This document shows positions 48,608-58,418 of a stretch of DNA of 60,272 bases, piece after piece. The stretch spans positions 1-60,272 of the forward strand of contig JADJHE010000027.1 of assembly GCA_016707685.1 (NCBI GenBank). The letters are read 5' to 3'. The DNA comes from Bacteroidota bacterium (GTDB lineage: Bacteria > Bacteroidota > Bacteroidia > 2-12-FULL-35-15). Every line of letters starts with the position of its first letter. Positions within the stretch are counted from its first letter, which is position 1. The notes below the pieces were generated by a model. That model was not told the origin of the DNA. It did not search any database and saw only the letters and a program-made list of their open reading frames with translations. A program made the position numbers and the translations under genes.

Positions 48608-49823
48608 ATGAATTCATTTGCAAAAAAAAGCATCCTTTTAATTATTGTTTGTTTTTCCAACACGTTGTTTGCACAAATGAATCCGAATTTCTTTCCGGAT
48701 TTTCAGCCTTATTCGCCCGACCCAATTATAAAATATGGTGATGGCTTTGCCGATGCTGCCTGGAACGATCCAACCATATTAAAAGAAAACGGACAGCGAT
48801 AGCGGAACGTATTATTCAGGTGGTGTTGAAACACCATCGGTTGTTTTTAAAGACAAGGTGTATCACATGTATACAACTTGTTATCCTGCAAACATAGCCG
48901 AAGATTTTGTTTTAGCTCATGCTACTTCAACAGATGGTATCAATTGGACAATGGATGCTGCACCAATTCTTGAATCGCCAGGAACAGCAACTTGGTATGG
49001 TTCAATCGTTGGCGAGCCGGGCGCCATTGTTTACCGCGATAGTATTTTTGTATTCTTTACAGCAGGCGGCTTTCAAGCATCATTACCTATTCAATGCATT
49101 GGCTTGTTAAAATCGGCAGATGGAACAAACTTCGGAATACCTTCACAAGCGGTATTTATGCCACAGGATGTGTATCCAACATCAAGTGGCTATTGGGGAT
49201 TGAGTACACCATCGGCATTAACCATCAATGATTCTATTTATTTGTTTACTGATGTTGCACAAGTTATTGGTGGCAATTGGACGCAAGTGGCATTGCATCA
49301 ATTTAAAACCGAAGGTAGTTCAGGTGTTTGGTATCACGAACCTAATCCAATTCATGTGCAACAGGATTTCACGTGGACCAATGGCAATTACCTTTCGGAG
49401 ATTCGTTCCATTACAGCACTTATGGATGATAATGATTTGTTACGCATTTGGTATGCAGGAAATCACATTGCTGATATTTCAGGAACAGATACAACTTACA
49501 ATGTTACCGTTGATGCATTTGGCATTCATGTATTACCCGATTATTGGGGAATTGGAACTTCGGAATATCAGTTTACCGTTCCAACAACTATAAATGAAAA
49601 CAAGAACCAAGCTATTCAGGTATATCCAAATCCTGCTACATCTTCTATAACATTAGTTACCAAAAACGAATCTGAAAACCATAAGATTATCAATGTATTA
49701 GGGCAAGTTATCTTGTCTGATAAATTAAGTTCACTTTCCGAACAAATAGATATTTCCTCCTTACCAACTGGCATGTATTTTTTACAAGTAGATGAGGTTG
49801 TATTGAAGATTCAAAAGAATTAA
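48608..49823 (+). CDS. T9SS-secreted five-bladed beta-propeller glycosidase-like protein (one frameshift)
   Basis: The protein starts with a signal peptide (KSILLIIVCFSNTLFAQ). The sequence after the break, DSDSGTYYSGGVETPSVVFK, then TTCYPANIAEDFVLAHATS, FFTAGGFQASLPIQ and NDSIYLFTDVAQ, reads like a GH43/GH32/GH130-type five-bladed propeller. The catalytic acids cannot be assigned confidently. The last 70 residues form a T9SS type A sorting domain (IQVYPNPATSSITL, ending LPTGMYFLQVDEVVLKIQKN). The frame breaks near 48795 after KENGQ. Corrected length is about 405 residues. Its stop overlaps the start of the next gene. Confidence 0.72.
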
Positions 49824-50748
49824 TGGAAATAAGGTTCAACATGAAAAAATTCCTTTTCCTTTTTTTATTATTTGTTGCAAATGCAAATGCACAGAATCTA
49901 ATTTCTAATGGAAATTTTGAGCAGTTTTATCATTGTCCGAACAATCTAAACGACATTGATTCTGCAAAATTTTGGCTGAATCCAAACATCAATACCCCCA
50001 ATTATTTTAATCAATGCAGTCCAGGAACAGCAACATTGCCTTCAACACCATTTGGATATCAGCTGCCACATAGCGGTGCTGCCTATGCTGGCATTTATCA
50101 ATATTGGTCCACTGTATCCAACTATCGAGAGTATATTGAAACACCATTAGATGCACCACTTATTCAAAATGAATGTTATCATTTCGAAATGTATATTAGT
50201 TCAGCTGATGTTGCTAAATACAGTTCGCATAATTTGGGTGTGTATTTTTCAGATACCTTAATCCAAAATGTTCCCATCAGTCTGTTTTCATTTCTTACTC
50301 CACAAATAAACAATGCACCTACCAATTATCCCGATACAAGCAATTGGGTTTTGGTAAGTGGCGATTATACTGCACACGGAGGAGAAAACTATTTGATTAT
50401 TGGTAATTATTCATCCGACTTAATCATGGATGCTACCAATGTTAATCCAACAGGATATGATATGAGTTATGTTTTCATTGATGATGTATCGCTTATTGCT
50501 TGCACATCTGTTGGAACAAATGAAATTGCTGAATCGGATTTATTTAAGGTTTATCCGAACCCATCGAATTCATTTATTACTGTTAGTAATAAAACAAATT
50601 CAAAAAGCTATCAATTAAAAAATGTTTTAGGACAACTTGTTTTAAGTGGAACACTAACTTCTACTCAGCAAATTGATATTGCTTCCTCCCATCGGGGATT
50701 TACTTTTTGCAAGTTGATGCTGCTGTTGTGAAAGTTCAAAAGAATTAA
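49823..50748 (+). CDS. T9SS-secreted protein with N-terminal carbohydrate-binding-like domain (one frameshift)
   Basis: About 308 residues when corrected. After the signal peptide (KKFLFLFLLFVANANAQ) comes a domain opening NLISNGNFEQFYHCPN, seen at the start of many Bacteroidota exported proteins and resembling a galactose-binding-like sandwich. A C-terminal sorting domain follows (FKVYPNPSNSFITV). Near 50686 the frame is lost; restoring one base turns IDIASSHRGF into a normal LPSGIYFLQVDAAVVKVQKN ending at 50748. Met 1 overlaps the preceding stop (TAATG); Met 7 at 49841 is the alternative and gives the cleaner signal peptide. Partners are unknown. Confidence 0.68.
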
Positions 50749-50792
50749 TTCGCTTCTCCCTATTTACGATTTTTTACTTTCCTGAAATTTTA

Positions 50793-50800
50793 TATATTTG
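50793..50800 (+). promoter_or_regulatory. -7 element before the BNR-like gene
   Basis: TATATTTG at 50793-50800 precedes the ATG at 50819. It overlaps the alternative TTG start at 50798, which argues that translation starts at 50819. Confidence 0.45.
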
Positions 50801-50818
50801 AGTATAAAACACTTTCAC

Positions 50819-52153
50819 ATGAAAACTACACTACTTCACTTTTGTTTTTTAATGCTATTATCAGCATTCGGATTTGCACAACCCAATTGGCCTGCAATTA
50901 AAAACAATGCTACTTTTTATGTAGCAGATACTACGTATGCCGCACCATACTTACAACCCATTCAAGTGGGTGGCTGGGAAGATGGACTCAACATAACTCG
51001 AGATGGAAAACATTTATTTAGCACCTACCTTCCAATTGATGCACTTTCGTGGATTACCGACTTACTCCTTAATCCATTCTGCTTTAATTTTGATCCTTAT
51101 TACCGTGGTCCATTAATAGGCATTGATACACTTACCAATATTTTTGGTTGTCCGAATTACATGCACAGCGATATTATTAAAGCCTACCGTAGCGATACAT
51201 CACAAGCATTTGGAGGTTGGACACCATCGAACCTTCAAACAGCCTTCTCCTTCGATGGAGGAGCGAATGGTGTTTTGCTAAATGCAGATACCTTTGATGT
51301 ATTTGTATATACAAAAGATGGAATAGGAACCCAAAGTACCGACATTATGTTCATGCGCAATGTACCTGTTAATCCCACTACTACATCGGCTGTATCTATT
51401 TTAAGTACTACTGGTCAAGAAGATAATCCTCACATTGAACGCATCAGTGGCAACCAACTGGTATTGATTTTTGATCGCGACCGCTACATGCATTATTCTA
51501 TCAGTAATGACAATGGCACTACTTGGCAAACACCAGTGCTCATTACCAATGTGCTTAACGATCAAGCACCCTACGATGTGCAACCTCATTTATACAATGA
51601 TGGTACCGACTGGTGGGTATATTTTTGTGCAGATAATACAAGCGGTGTTCGTTGTATTTACAAATCAAAACAATTGATTGCCAACGACTGGAATAGCTGG
51701 GGCGCAAAAGAATTGATTTTACAACCAACAGGCATTGCAGGCGGACATGGCAATGTGATGGCCATTGGTGAACCTACACTCACCGCTTGGGGCGATTTAT
51801 CATTCGTTGTAGTATATGGCAATACACTTACACCTGATACAACCGATGTTTTGGATTGCGATCCATGGTATATGCCTAAAAAACAATCGATACTTACAGG
51901 AATGAATAATAAAATGCTTCCTGATTTTCAATTGCAAATTTTTCCAAATCCTGCTAATGAAATCATTACCATTAGTGCTGGACAAAGTTATACCGCATCA
52001 ACCGAAATACGATTGTACAATGCATTGGGAATGTTAATCAAAAAAGCACAAAGTTCATTGCCTGCTCAATTTTCAGTGGAAGATTTACCTGCTGGTATCT
52101 ATTTTATACAATGCAATGAACATGCTCAAACCATTCGTTTTGTAAAGAATTAG
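50819..52153 (+). CDS. T9SS-secreted BNR/sialidase-like propeller protein
   Basis: About 444 residues with a signal peptide (FCFLMLLSAFGFAQPNWP). Repeated propeller-type units follow, including DGKHLFSTYLP, an Asp-box-like SNDNGTTWQTP and DNTSGVRCIYKSKQL. The C-terminal 75 residues are a sorting domain (LQIFPNPANEIITI, ending LPAGIYFIQCNEHAQTIRF). No catalytic sialidase residues were identified, so it is described by fold only. The open frame begins at TTG 50798 inside a promoter element; ATG 50819 fits the signal peptide. It follows two other T9SS cargo genes on the same strand. Confidence 0.72.
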   Translation: MKTTLLHFCFLMLLSAFGFAQPNWPAIKNNATFYVADTTYAAPYLQPIQVGGWEDGLNITRDGKHLFSTYLPIDALSWITDLLLNPFCFNFDPYYRGPLIGIDTLTNIFGCPNYMHSDIIKAYRSDTSQAFGGWTPSNLQTAFSFDGGANGVLLNADTFDVFVYTKDGIGTQSTDIMFMRNVPVNPTTTSAVSILSTTGQEDNPHIERISGNQLVLIFDRDRYMHYSISNDNGTTWQTPVLITNVLNDQAPYDVQPHLYNDGTDWWVYFCADNTSGVRCIYKSKQLIANDWNSWGAKELILQPTGIAGGHGNVMAIGEPTLTAWGDLSFVVVYGNTLTPDTTDVLDCDPWYMPKKQSILTGMNNKMLPDFQLQIFPNPANEIITISAGQSYTASTEIRLYNALGMLIKKAQSSLPAQFSVEDLPAGIYFIQCNEHAQTIRFVKN

Positions 52154-52192
52154 TTTTTATAAATCGAATAGTGTTTTAGGGGTTGAAGCTAT

Positions 52193-52410
52193 CAACCCTT
52201 CCCGCAGACTCTGAATTGTCCTCCTCAGGCGGACAAGCATTCAGAATGACGGGCTTTCACACAATTAGAAATTGCAATTAAAGCCGTGTGTAGGATGTCA
52301 TGCTGGACCTGATCCAGCATCTGTGTGTTGGCATTTATATTCTAATACTCCCCGCAGATTCTGGATTAATCCCGATAGCTATCGACAGAATGACGTGCAT
52401 TTGCACAATT
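52193..52410. repeat. intergenic hairpin repeats, modules A-B-A
   Basis: Module A (52193-52267) has a long hairpin: TCTGAATTGTCC (52210-52221) pairs with GGACAAGCATTCAGA (52231-52245) apart from a 2-nt bulge. Module B (52271-52333) has a perfect ATGCTGGA/TCCAGCAT hairpin at 52300-52320. A second A-like module (52347-52410) has CCCGATAGCTATCG in place of the central loop. Related copies occur at 53985, 56505 and 58419. The rest of the gap (52411-52745) is AT-rich with nothing recognised. Confidence 0.75.
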
Positions 52411-52745
52411 AATCGATAAACCTTACAAATGAATTAAAGCAATCGATTTAAATTCATAAAATTTAACACCAAATACAAGCCTATCAAAACATTCAGGCAT
52501 TCTTACATACCATTGAATAAACTGCCTAGTAGTTAGAAAGATAGAATTTAAAAGAGTACTCTAAAAAATTCCCAAATCAAATAATCACAAGATTTAGATT
52601 CTCTTCTAAAATGAAACTATTGTAATGTTGTAGCATAACTAATTTTCCCAGCATCATAAAAGAATATTGTCTGCAGCAATCTATTTTATGATTATTCATT
52701 AATTCATTTAAAGCTTTTCTGTAATTAAGTAACAGAACAAACAAC

Positions 52746-53324
52746 ATGAAAAAAATAGTCTTATCACTTTCAGCTGGATTTATAATTACAGCTTTGGTAT
52801 TTGTATCTTGCGATAAACAAGTAACAAAACCAGTTCAAGAAGAACTTACTAAAATTGGCACAATGACGTTTAGTAGCAGCGAAATTCATTCATTAGAATC
52901 AATTGAAACGTTATTAAGCAAATGCAATGAAACGCGTGGACCAATTATTCGTTGGATTAAAAAACATACGGGAACACATTTGTTTAACAATTGCAGTGGT
53001 ACTCATCCGTGTGGACCATGTCCAGGAATTTGCATCCCATTGGCAATTGTATCGCAACCGGATGAAGATGGTGTATTAACTCAGGCAGAAATTGCAGATC
53101 ACATGGGATTAATGGCAACAACAAATATTGATGGAGTGCACATGCGTGTTTCGTTTAACGATAATAGCTTGTACACTACCAACAATACATTCTATGTTCC
53201 ACAGGATATTGAATTAGGGCCTCAATCAGCAGCTATTTACGAAGCGAGCAGTTTCATCATTAAAAAAGGTGTTTATCCTTTAGGTAGAGGTGGACAAACC
53301 GTAATTAATGTTGAATTAAGATAA
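52746..53324 (+). CDS. hypothetical lipoprotein with Cys-rich cluster
   Basis: A 192-residue protein with a lipobox (TALVFVSCDKQVTKP), so it is lipid-anchored outside the cytoplasm. The central region carries CSGTHPCGPCPGICIPL, four cysteines in 14 residues spaced CX6CX2CX3C, which suggests a metal site or a disulfide knot. The C-terminal half is beta-rich and moderately acidic (AIVSQPDEDGVLTQAEIADH). I do not recognise the family. It is followed by a hairpin that overlaps the promoter of the next gene. Confidence 0.7.
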   Translation: MKKIVLSLSAGFIITALVFVSCDKQVTKPVQEELTKIGTMTFSSSEIHSLESIETLLSKCNETRGPIIRWIKKHTGTHLFNNCSGTHPCGPCPGICIPLAIVSQPDEDGVLTQAEIADHMGLMATTNIDGVHMRVSFNDNSLYTTNNTFYVPQDIELGPQSAAIYEASSFIIKKGVYPLGRGGQTVINVELR

Positions 53325-53332
53325 AAATAATT

Positions 53333-53358
53333 AGCTGGAAGGGTTCGCTCTTCCAGCT
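53333..53358. terminator. hairpin between two lipoprotein genes
   Basis: A perfect 9-bp stem AGCTGGAAG/CTTCCAGCT with an 8-nt loop. It is not followed by a T-run but abuts a consensus -7 element TATATTTG (53358-53365), so it may be a terminator or a regulatory structure at the next promoter. Confidence 0.5.
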
Positions 53359-53369
53359 ATATTTGTACT

Positions 53370-53714
53370 ATGAAAAGAATTCACTTTTTGATTTTTGTAT
53401 CCTTACTACTTAGTAGTTGCACTTTCCTGCATTACATGACAGTGAAGGATCCTGCTTATGAAAACAAGCAAGTATACAATCAATTTCTGCTTTCGCAAGG
53501 AGTCGATACTACTTACTCCTATCAATTATCAAAAAACTATTTCGATAGTATTAGCACCAAAAACTTTGCAATCAATACCTATAAGCTAAAATCCAATGCA
53601 ACGGCCTCTCCTATTCAAATTCGTATGTACAACAATTCGGGCAAACTCATAAATGCCTATGAGCAATGTTTTGGAGAAATAAAAAAAATTGGGCAGCTCA
53701 ATGAATTCCTATGA
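53370..53714 (+). CDS. small lipoprotein (possible N-terminal half of a split gene)
   Basis: A 114-residue protein with a lipobox (FVSLLLSSCTFLHY) and a helical, Tyr/Asn/Lys-rich mature part ending CFGEIKKIGQLNEFL. No domain is recognised. Its stop overlaps the next ATG by 4 nt (ATGA). Given the many indels in this window, the two reading frames may really be one gene of about 200 residues whose frame was lost near 53705. The alternative is genuine translational coupling. Confidence 0.55.
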   Translation: MKRIHFLIFVSLLLSSCTFLHYMTVKDPAYENKQVYNQFLLSQGVDTTYSYQLSKNYFDSISTKNFAINTYKLKSNATASPIQIRMYNNSGKLINAYEQCFGEIKKIGQLNEFL

Positions 53715-53968
53715 AAAAGATTGAGCATCTCCCAATCAATTACGATTTGCAGTTCGAAAATGACCTCAAACTTATTGAACTACCTGAAAAAGAAAAGCAA
53801 GTGCTTATTACGAAATCCCAATCAATGGAGTATACCATTGTGGTGTATTATACAAAATGGACGGGTTGGTATTCTAAATCTGTTTTAAAAGAGTTGAATA
53901 AATACATTCAAAAAAATAATCCATCGCGCATTTTGTTCATGAAAGTGAATACAAGCAAAAAGCCTTAA
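53711..53968 (+). CDS. small protein, probably the C-terminal half of the preceding lipoprotein
   Basis: An 85-residue product with no signal of its own. It contains YTIVVYYTKWTGWYSKSVLKEL and SRILFMKVN, resembling a thioredoxin-fold strand-helix-strand but without a CxxC motif. On its own it is short for that fold, which supports its being the C-terminal part of the lipoprotein encoded immediately upstream in another frame. Function is unknown. Confidence 0.5.
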   Translation: MKKIEHLPINYDLQFENDLKLIELPEKEKQVLITKSQSMEYTIVVYYTKWTGWYSKSVLKELNKYIQKNNPSRILFMKVNTSKKP

Positions 53969-53984
53969 TCTCAATTATTCAATT

Positions 53985-54165
53985 AGACTGTTTGTGGTTG
54001 TCGTGCTGTCCCGACAACTTTTAAATTGTATTCCTTTTTTTGTCTTGAAACAATTATAGAATGATGGGCTTCCACACAATGATATATTGCAATTAAAACT
54101 GTGTGTTGATGTCATGCTGTCCCGATAGCTATCGGAATTGATCCATCATCTGCGCGTTAAGTTCC
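53985..54165. repeat. intergenic hairpin repeats, degenerate A plus B
   Basis: A decayed module A (including GTTGTCG/CGACAAC at 53997-54018, with an ATGATGGGCTTCCACACAAT remnant near 54061) is followed by module B at 54086-54160 carrying TCCCGATAGCTATCGGA. A short piece at 54172-54207 resembles 58592-58628 (GCGCT-TTTTGC-TGTAAAC against GCGCTCTTTGCGGTTAAA). The rest of the gap to the cellulase gene is AT-rich with nothing recognised. Confidence 0.6.
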
Positions 54166-54290
54166 ATGCAATAATAAGTTGCGCTTTTTGCTGTAAACAA
54201 ATAACAATTATCAATCCTTTAATTGAAAAAATATTTTTTTCTAAACAAAAAGGGTTGTACATTTCATAAGCAAACCCAAACCCCAATATC

Positions 54291-56483
54291 ATGAAAACAA
54301 ATTCGAAACAATTGATAACAGTACTTTTATTTGTACTCATCACCAGTTTTGCAACTGCTATTCCAACAAGCATTACAGCGTTTATAAAAGTGGATCAGTT
54401 TGGCTATAAGACTACTGCACAAAAAATTGCTGTAATCAGCGACCCACAAACAGGATACAATGCAGCTTTATTTTTTGCACCAGGAACCAGTTACGAAGTG
54501 CGTGAATGGTTTACCGATGCTGTTGTGTTTACAGGTAACATCACTACTTGGAATTCGGGTGCAACGCATGCACAGTCGGGCGACAAAGTTTTTTGGTTTG
54601 ATTTTTCATCGGTAGTAAATCCTGGAAGTTATTATGTATACGATCCAACCAATGCAGTTGCTTCTTACCGCTTCGAAATAAATGATTGTGTGTACAACAA
54701 CGTTTTAAAAACTGCCATGCGCATGTTCTATTACCAACGTTGTGGGTTAGCAAAACAATATCCTTTTGTGGATACTGGTTATGTGGATGGTGCAAGTCAT
54801 TTAGGTGCACAACAAGATTTGGATTGCAGACTCTACTCCTCGCCTAGTCCTGCTAATTCTAAAAACTTATCGGGCGGTTGGTACGATGCTGGTGATTACA
54901 ACAAATATGTAAATTTTACTTGGGGCACCTTGTGCGATATGCTCTTGGCATACGAAGAAAACCCTACCGTTTGGTCGGATGAATACAACCTACCTGAATC
55001 CGCAAACGGCATTCCTGATATTTTGGATGAAACAAAATATGAATTGGATTGGTTATTAAAAATGCAAAATTCCAATGGTTCATTGTTAAGTGTTGTTGGT
55101 GGTGGCGAAGCAAGTCCTCCCTCAGCCGATGTTACTGCTCGTAGATACGGACCAGCAAATACTTCAGCAACATTAACAGGTGCTAGTGTGTTTGCATTGG
55201 CTGCTATTCAGTACAATGCAATTGGTCAAACAGCTTATGCTGCTACTTTACAAACAGCAGCGCTTAATGCATGGACATGGGCAGACGCAAATCCGGCAGT
55301 TACATTTTACAATACAGGAGTAATTGCAGCAGGTGAACAAGAATTGGATGCCTATCAGTTGTCCTGCAGAAAATTTGCAGCAGCCGTTTATTTATATGCT
55401 TTAACTGGTAATGCAACGTATAAAGCCTATGTAGATGCAAACTATACACAAGTACATTTGTTACAATGGACGTTTGCTTATCCGTTCGAAGGATGTGAAC
55501 AAGATGCCTTGTTGTATTATGCTGGATTACCAGGAGCAACTACTTCTGTGAAAAATGCTATTCGAACAGCTTATACAGCCTCTTTAAAAACAAACAATGC
55601 AGATAACCTTCCAGCGTATACCAATAGCACCGATGCGTATCGTGCATATTTGGCAAACAACAATTATACATGGAACAGCAATCAAACAAAATCGAAGCAA
55701 GCCAATATGTTTTTGGCAATGAACAGATACAACTTGGATGCTACTAATGCAAACAATTATACAAATGCAGCATCGGGCTTTGTGCATTATTTTCATGGTG
55801 TGAATCCAAACTCAAAAACGTATTTGAGCAATATGAGTAAATGGGGAGCAGAAAATTCGGTAACATCGTTTTACCATTCATGGTTTCATGATGGAAGTGC
55901 TTTGTGGGATGAGGTTGGCGTTTCAACCTATGGTCCAGCACCTGGATTTATTCCAGGAGGTGTAAATCCAAGTTATGATTGGGATGCATGTTGTCCATCG
56001 GGATGTGGTAGTGCCGGAAATAATGCATTGTGCTTGGCCGAGAGTTTAGATCCGCCAAAAAACCAACCGATACAAAAATCATATAAAGATTTTAATACCA
56101 GCTGGCCAATAAATTCATGGACCATTTCCGAAGCAGGAATTTATACGCAAGCATCGTATGTACGGATGTTATCAAAGTTTGCAACAGCACCTTGTACACC
56201 ACCAACATCAACTAACAGCAAATTAAAACCAGTTGGATTGATTCAAACCATTTATCCGCAGCCAGCCGAAGACAATGTACTTATTAAATTTTATGGACAT
56301 GAGAATGCTACGGTTGTAATTGAAGTACTCGATATAACAGGAAAATTGGTGATAACTGTAAATAAAAACATTTCAGCAGATGCTGTTGTCGATTTAGATT
56401 TAAATGGTTTATCGGCTGGTGTTTACTTTTTGAAAGTAAATGCTAAAGAAGTTACTGAAGTTAAAAAAATTGTGTTGGAGTAA
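54291..56483 (+). CDS. GH9 endoglucanase (cellulase) with T9SS sorting domain
   Basis: A 730-residue secreted cellulase. A signal peptide (MKTNSKQLITVLLFVLITSF) precedes an N-terminal Ig-like domain (TAFIKVDQFGYKTTAQKIAV) found in CelD-type GH9 enzymes. The alpha/alpha-barrel catalytic domain contains SGGWYDAGDYNKYVNF near residue 195, with the Asp pair that activates water. The C-terminal motif TISEAGIYTQASYVRMLSKF near residue 612 holds the catalytic Glu. Between them are HYFHGVNPNSKTYLSNMS and the DWDACCPSGCG loop. The last 75 residues are a type A sorting domain (QTIYPQPAEDNVLIKF, ending GVYFLKVNAKEVTEVKK). It implies growth on cellulose-like polymers. No adjacent SusC/SusD pair was seen. 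Confidence 0.9.
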   Translation: MKTNSKQLITVLLFVLITSFATAIPTSITAFIKVDQFGYKTTAQKIAVISDPQTGYNAALFFAPGTSYEVREWFTDAVVFTGNITTWNSGATHAQSGDKVFWFDFSSVVNPGSYYVYDPTNAVASYRFEINDCVYNNVLKTAMRMFYYQRCGLAKQYPFVDTGYVDGASHLGAQQDLDCRLYSSPSPANSKNLSGGWYDAGDYNKYVNFTWGTLCDMLLAYEENPTVWSDEYNLPESANGIPDILDETKYELDWLLKMQNSNGSLLSVVGGGEASPPSADVTARRYGPANTSATLTGASVFALAAIQYNAIGQTAYAATLQTAALNAWTWADANPAVTFYNTGVIAAGEQELDAYQLSCRKFAAAVYLYALTGNATYKAYVDANYTQVHLLQWTFAYPFEGCEQDALLYYAGLPGATTSVKNAIRTAYTASLKTNNADNLPAYTNSTDAYRAYLANNNYTWNSNQTKSKQANMFLAMNRYNLDATNANNYTNAASGFVHYFHGVNPNSKTYLSNMSKWGAENSVTSFYHSWFHDGSALWDEVGVSTYGPAPGFIPGGVNPSYDWDACCPSGCGSAGNNALCLAESLDPPKNQPIQKSYKDFNTSWPINSWTISEAGIYTQASYVRMLSKFATAPCTPPTSTNSKLKPVGLIQTIYPQPAEDNVLIKFYGHENATVVIEVLDITGKLVITVNKNISADAVVDLDLNGLSAGVYFLKVNAKEVTEVKKIVLE

Positions 56484-56504
56484 TCTTTATTTAAATTCAA
56501 TTAC

Positions 56505-56602
56505 ACTGCGCGTTGGTGTTAAAACCATTAATCCTTCCCGCAGATTCTGAATTGTCCTCCTGAGGCGGACAAGCATTCAGGATGACTGGCTAACACACAA
56601 TC
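56505..56602. repeat. intergenic hairpin repeats, B tail plus A
   Basis: The end of module B (CTGCGCGTTGGTGTTAAAACC) joins a full module A. Its hairpin is TCTGAATTGTCC (56546-56557) against GGACAAGCATTCAG (56567-56580), and its loop reads TCCTGAGGC, a one-base variant of the copy at 52222-52230. The element starts about 20 bases past the cellulase stop. Confidence 0.7.
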
Positions 56603-56717
56603 AACAATCACCCTTTCAAAACTCTTTTCAATCCTAACGATAATTTTCATCAGAATTGTTTTTTTTACTACATTTATCATACATCCCTGCACTTGCATAC
56701 TTATAAACTAAATCATT

Positions 56718-58399
56718 ATGAAAAAGTACTTCCATGTTTTAGCAATTGTATTGTTCGTTTGTAATTCGTTCTCAGCTTATGCCGATAGAATTTACATGAT
56801 GAATGCACCGGGATATAATACAGCCCCGCAACAACTGATAAATGCAATCGTTGCAAATGGTCATACCGTATTGGTAAATAATACAACATTTAACACTTTG
56901 CCTGCCAACTTTACTTCCACTTGCGTTGACCCCATTAATGGTTACGACTGGTTAGTTTTTTTTGGAGATAACAACTATACAGGTTTAAGCACACAAATTC
57001 AAAATTTCATAAACGCTGGTGGTAAAGTATTTTACCAATACGAAGTTACGTGTTGTACTGCATCATCCGCTTCAGCTGCAGCCATAGCAAGTACATTAAC
57101 AGGAAATACGATTACTACAAACATCAACGATTACATTGCAATTGATTTTACTGGCAATGGAGGCTGGGAAGCAACAGGAGTTAATTGTTGTATGAATTTT
57201 ATTGGAAATGCCTACAAAGGCATGGATGGCGTACCTGCCAACCGACAATTTCTTGCAACAGCAAATCTTGGAGGATCTCTTCCTTTAATAAGCGTATGTA
57301 CAAATTTTGGTTTTTATTTTACAACAACCGACTTTGTTGGCACTGCTCACAAAGGTGGAATAATTGGATTAGGAGATTGCAATATATGGTACAATGGTGC
57401 TGAACCTAACTTTCCAGTCAATCCTGCAGTAGTGGATTTCTTTTTTCCAAACACTACTTCTACGTGTTATCTTTTTCCAACAGGATGTCTTGAAACATTT
57501 GTTCCTACTGCTGAAGCTATTTTGGGTGCAGACACTACAATTTGTCCTGGTCAAAGCATGCTTTTAGATGCAGGAACAGGAAGCACTTTTTTATGGTCGA
57601 CAGGAGCAACAACTTCATCAATAACAGTTACAAACCCGGGAACCTATTGGGTACAAATACAAAATGGAACGTGTATAAAAAATGATTCCATTATCATTAC
57701 AAATACAAACACATTAGCAGTAAACATTGGAAATGATACTACATTTTGTCAGGGACAAAGTATCAATGTAAATGCAGGTTCTGCATCAAACTATCTTTGG
57801 TCGACAGGTGCTACAGCATCAACCATATCCATTGGTACAACTGGAACGTATTGGGTGCAAGTAAGTTCAGGTACGTGTACTGGAAGTGATTCCATTACAG
57901 TTGCTGTTATTCAATTTCCATTGCCTTCGCTTGCAACCAACATGGTAATTTGTGATGGTGCTACACTTACCTTAGCAGGAGGTTCGGCCAACTCGTATCT
58001 ATGGTCGACAAGCGCAACAGCTGCTAGTATAATAGTTGCACACCAGGAATTTATTGGGTAGAACTGAGCAATGGAACTTGTTCGGTAACAGATACCGTTT
58101 CTGTTAATTTACAAAACTGTGATACTGAAATAGCAATGCCAAATGTGTTTAGTCCGAACAATGATGGCAACAATGATTTATTTGTGCCAATAAAAAACAT
58201 AGGAATAGTAACTGCGGAGTTAAGTATTTACAACCGATGGGGACAAAAATTAGCTGTTATTACAGACCTTACAACTGGATGGAATGGAAAACATGATAGT
58301 AAAGTATGCCCTGCAGGTACGTATTTCTGGATATTGAACTACACAACAATAACGAATGAATCGGGTGTTCTTAAAGGAAATGTTACGTTGATGGAATAA
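56718..58399 (+). CDS. secreted protein with ThuA-like head, three Ig-like repeats and gliding-motility CTD (one frameshift)
   Basis: About 560 residues when corrected. After the signal peptide (FHVLAIVLFVCNSFSAYAD) residues 25-250 resemble a glutamine-amidotransferase/ThuA-like fold (DRIYMMNAPGYNTAPQQLIN, with GYDWLVFFGDNNYTGL and GGKVFYQYEV). Three tandem Ig-like units of about 65 residues follow, each with a WSTGAT-type centre and TGTYWVQV-type end. The C-terminus is the gliding-motility-associated (type B) sorting domain: MPNVFSPNNDGNNDLFVPIK, then YNRWGQKL and CPAGTYFWIL. The frame is lost near 58040, where a missing base turns ATPGIYWVEL into AHQEFIG. It may be anchored on the cell surface. 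Confidence 0.75.
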
Positions 58400-58418
58400 T
58401 GGCGTGGCTGTTAAATTT

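Noticed and set aside
52193..52410. Repeats considered as a CRISPR array
   Set aside because: Modules are long, imperfect and self-complementary, and there are no regular unique spacers and no cas genes.
54544..54810. Antisense ORF inside the cellulase gene
   Set aside because: It is a shadow frame of the strongly supported GH9 gene; the same applies to most other antisense ORFs in the window.
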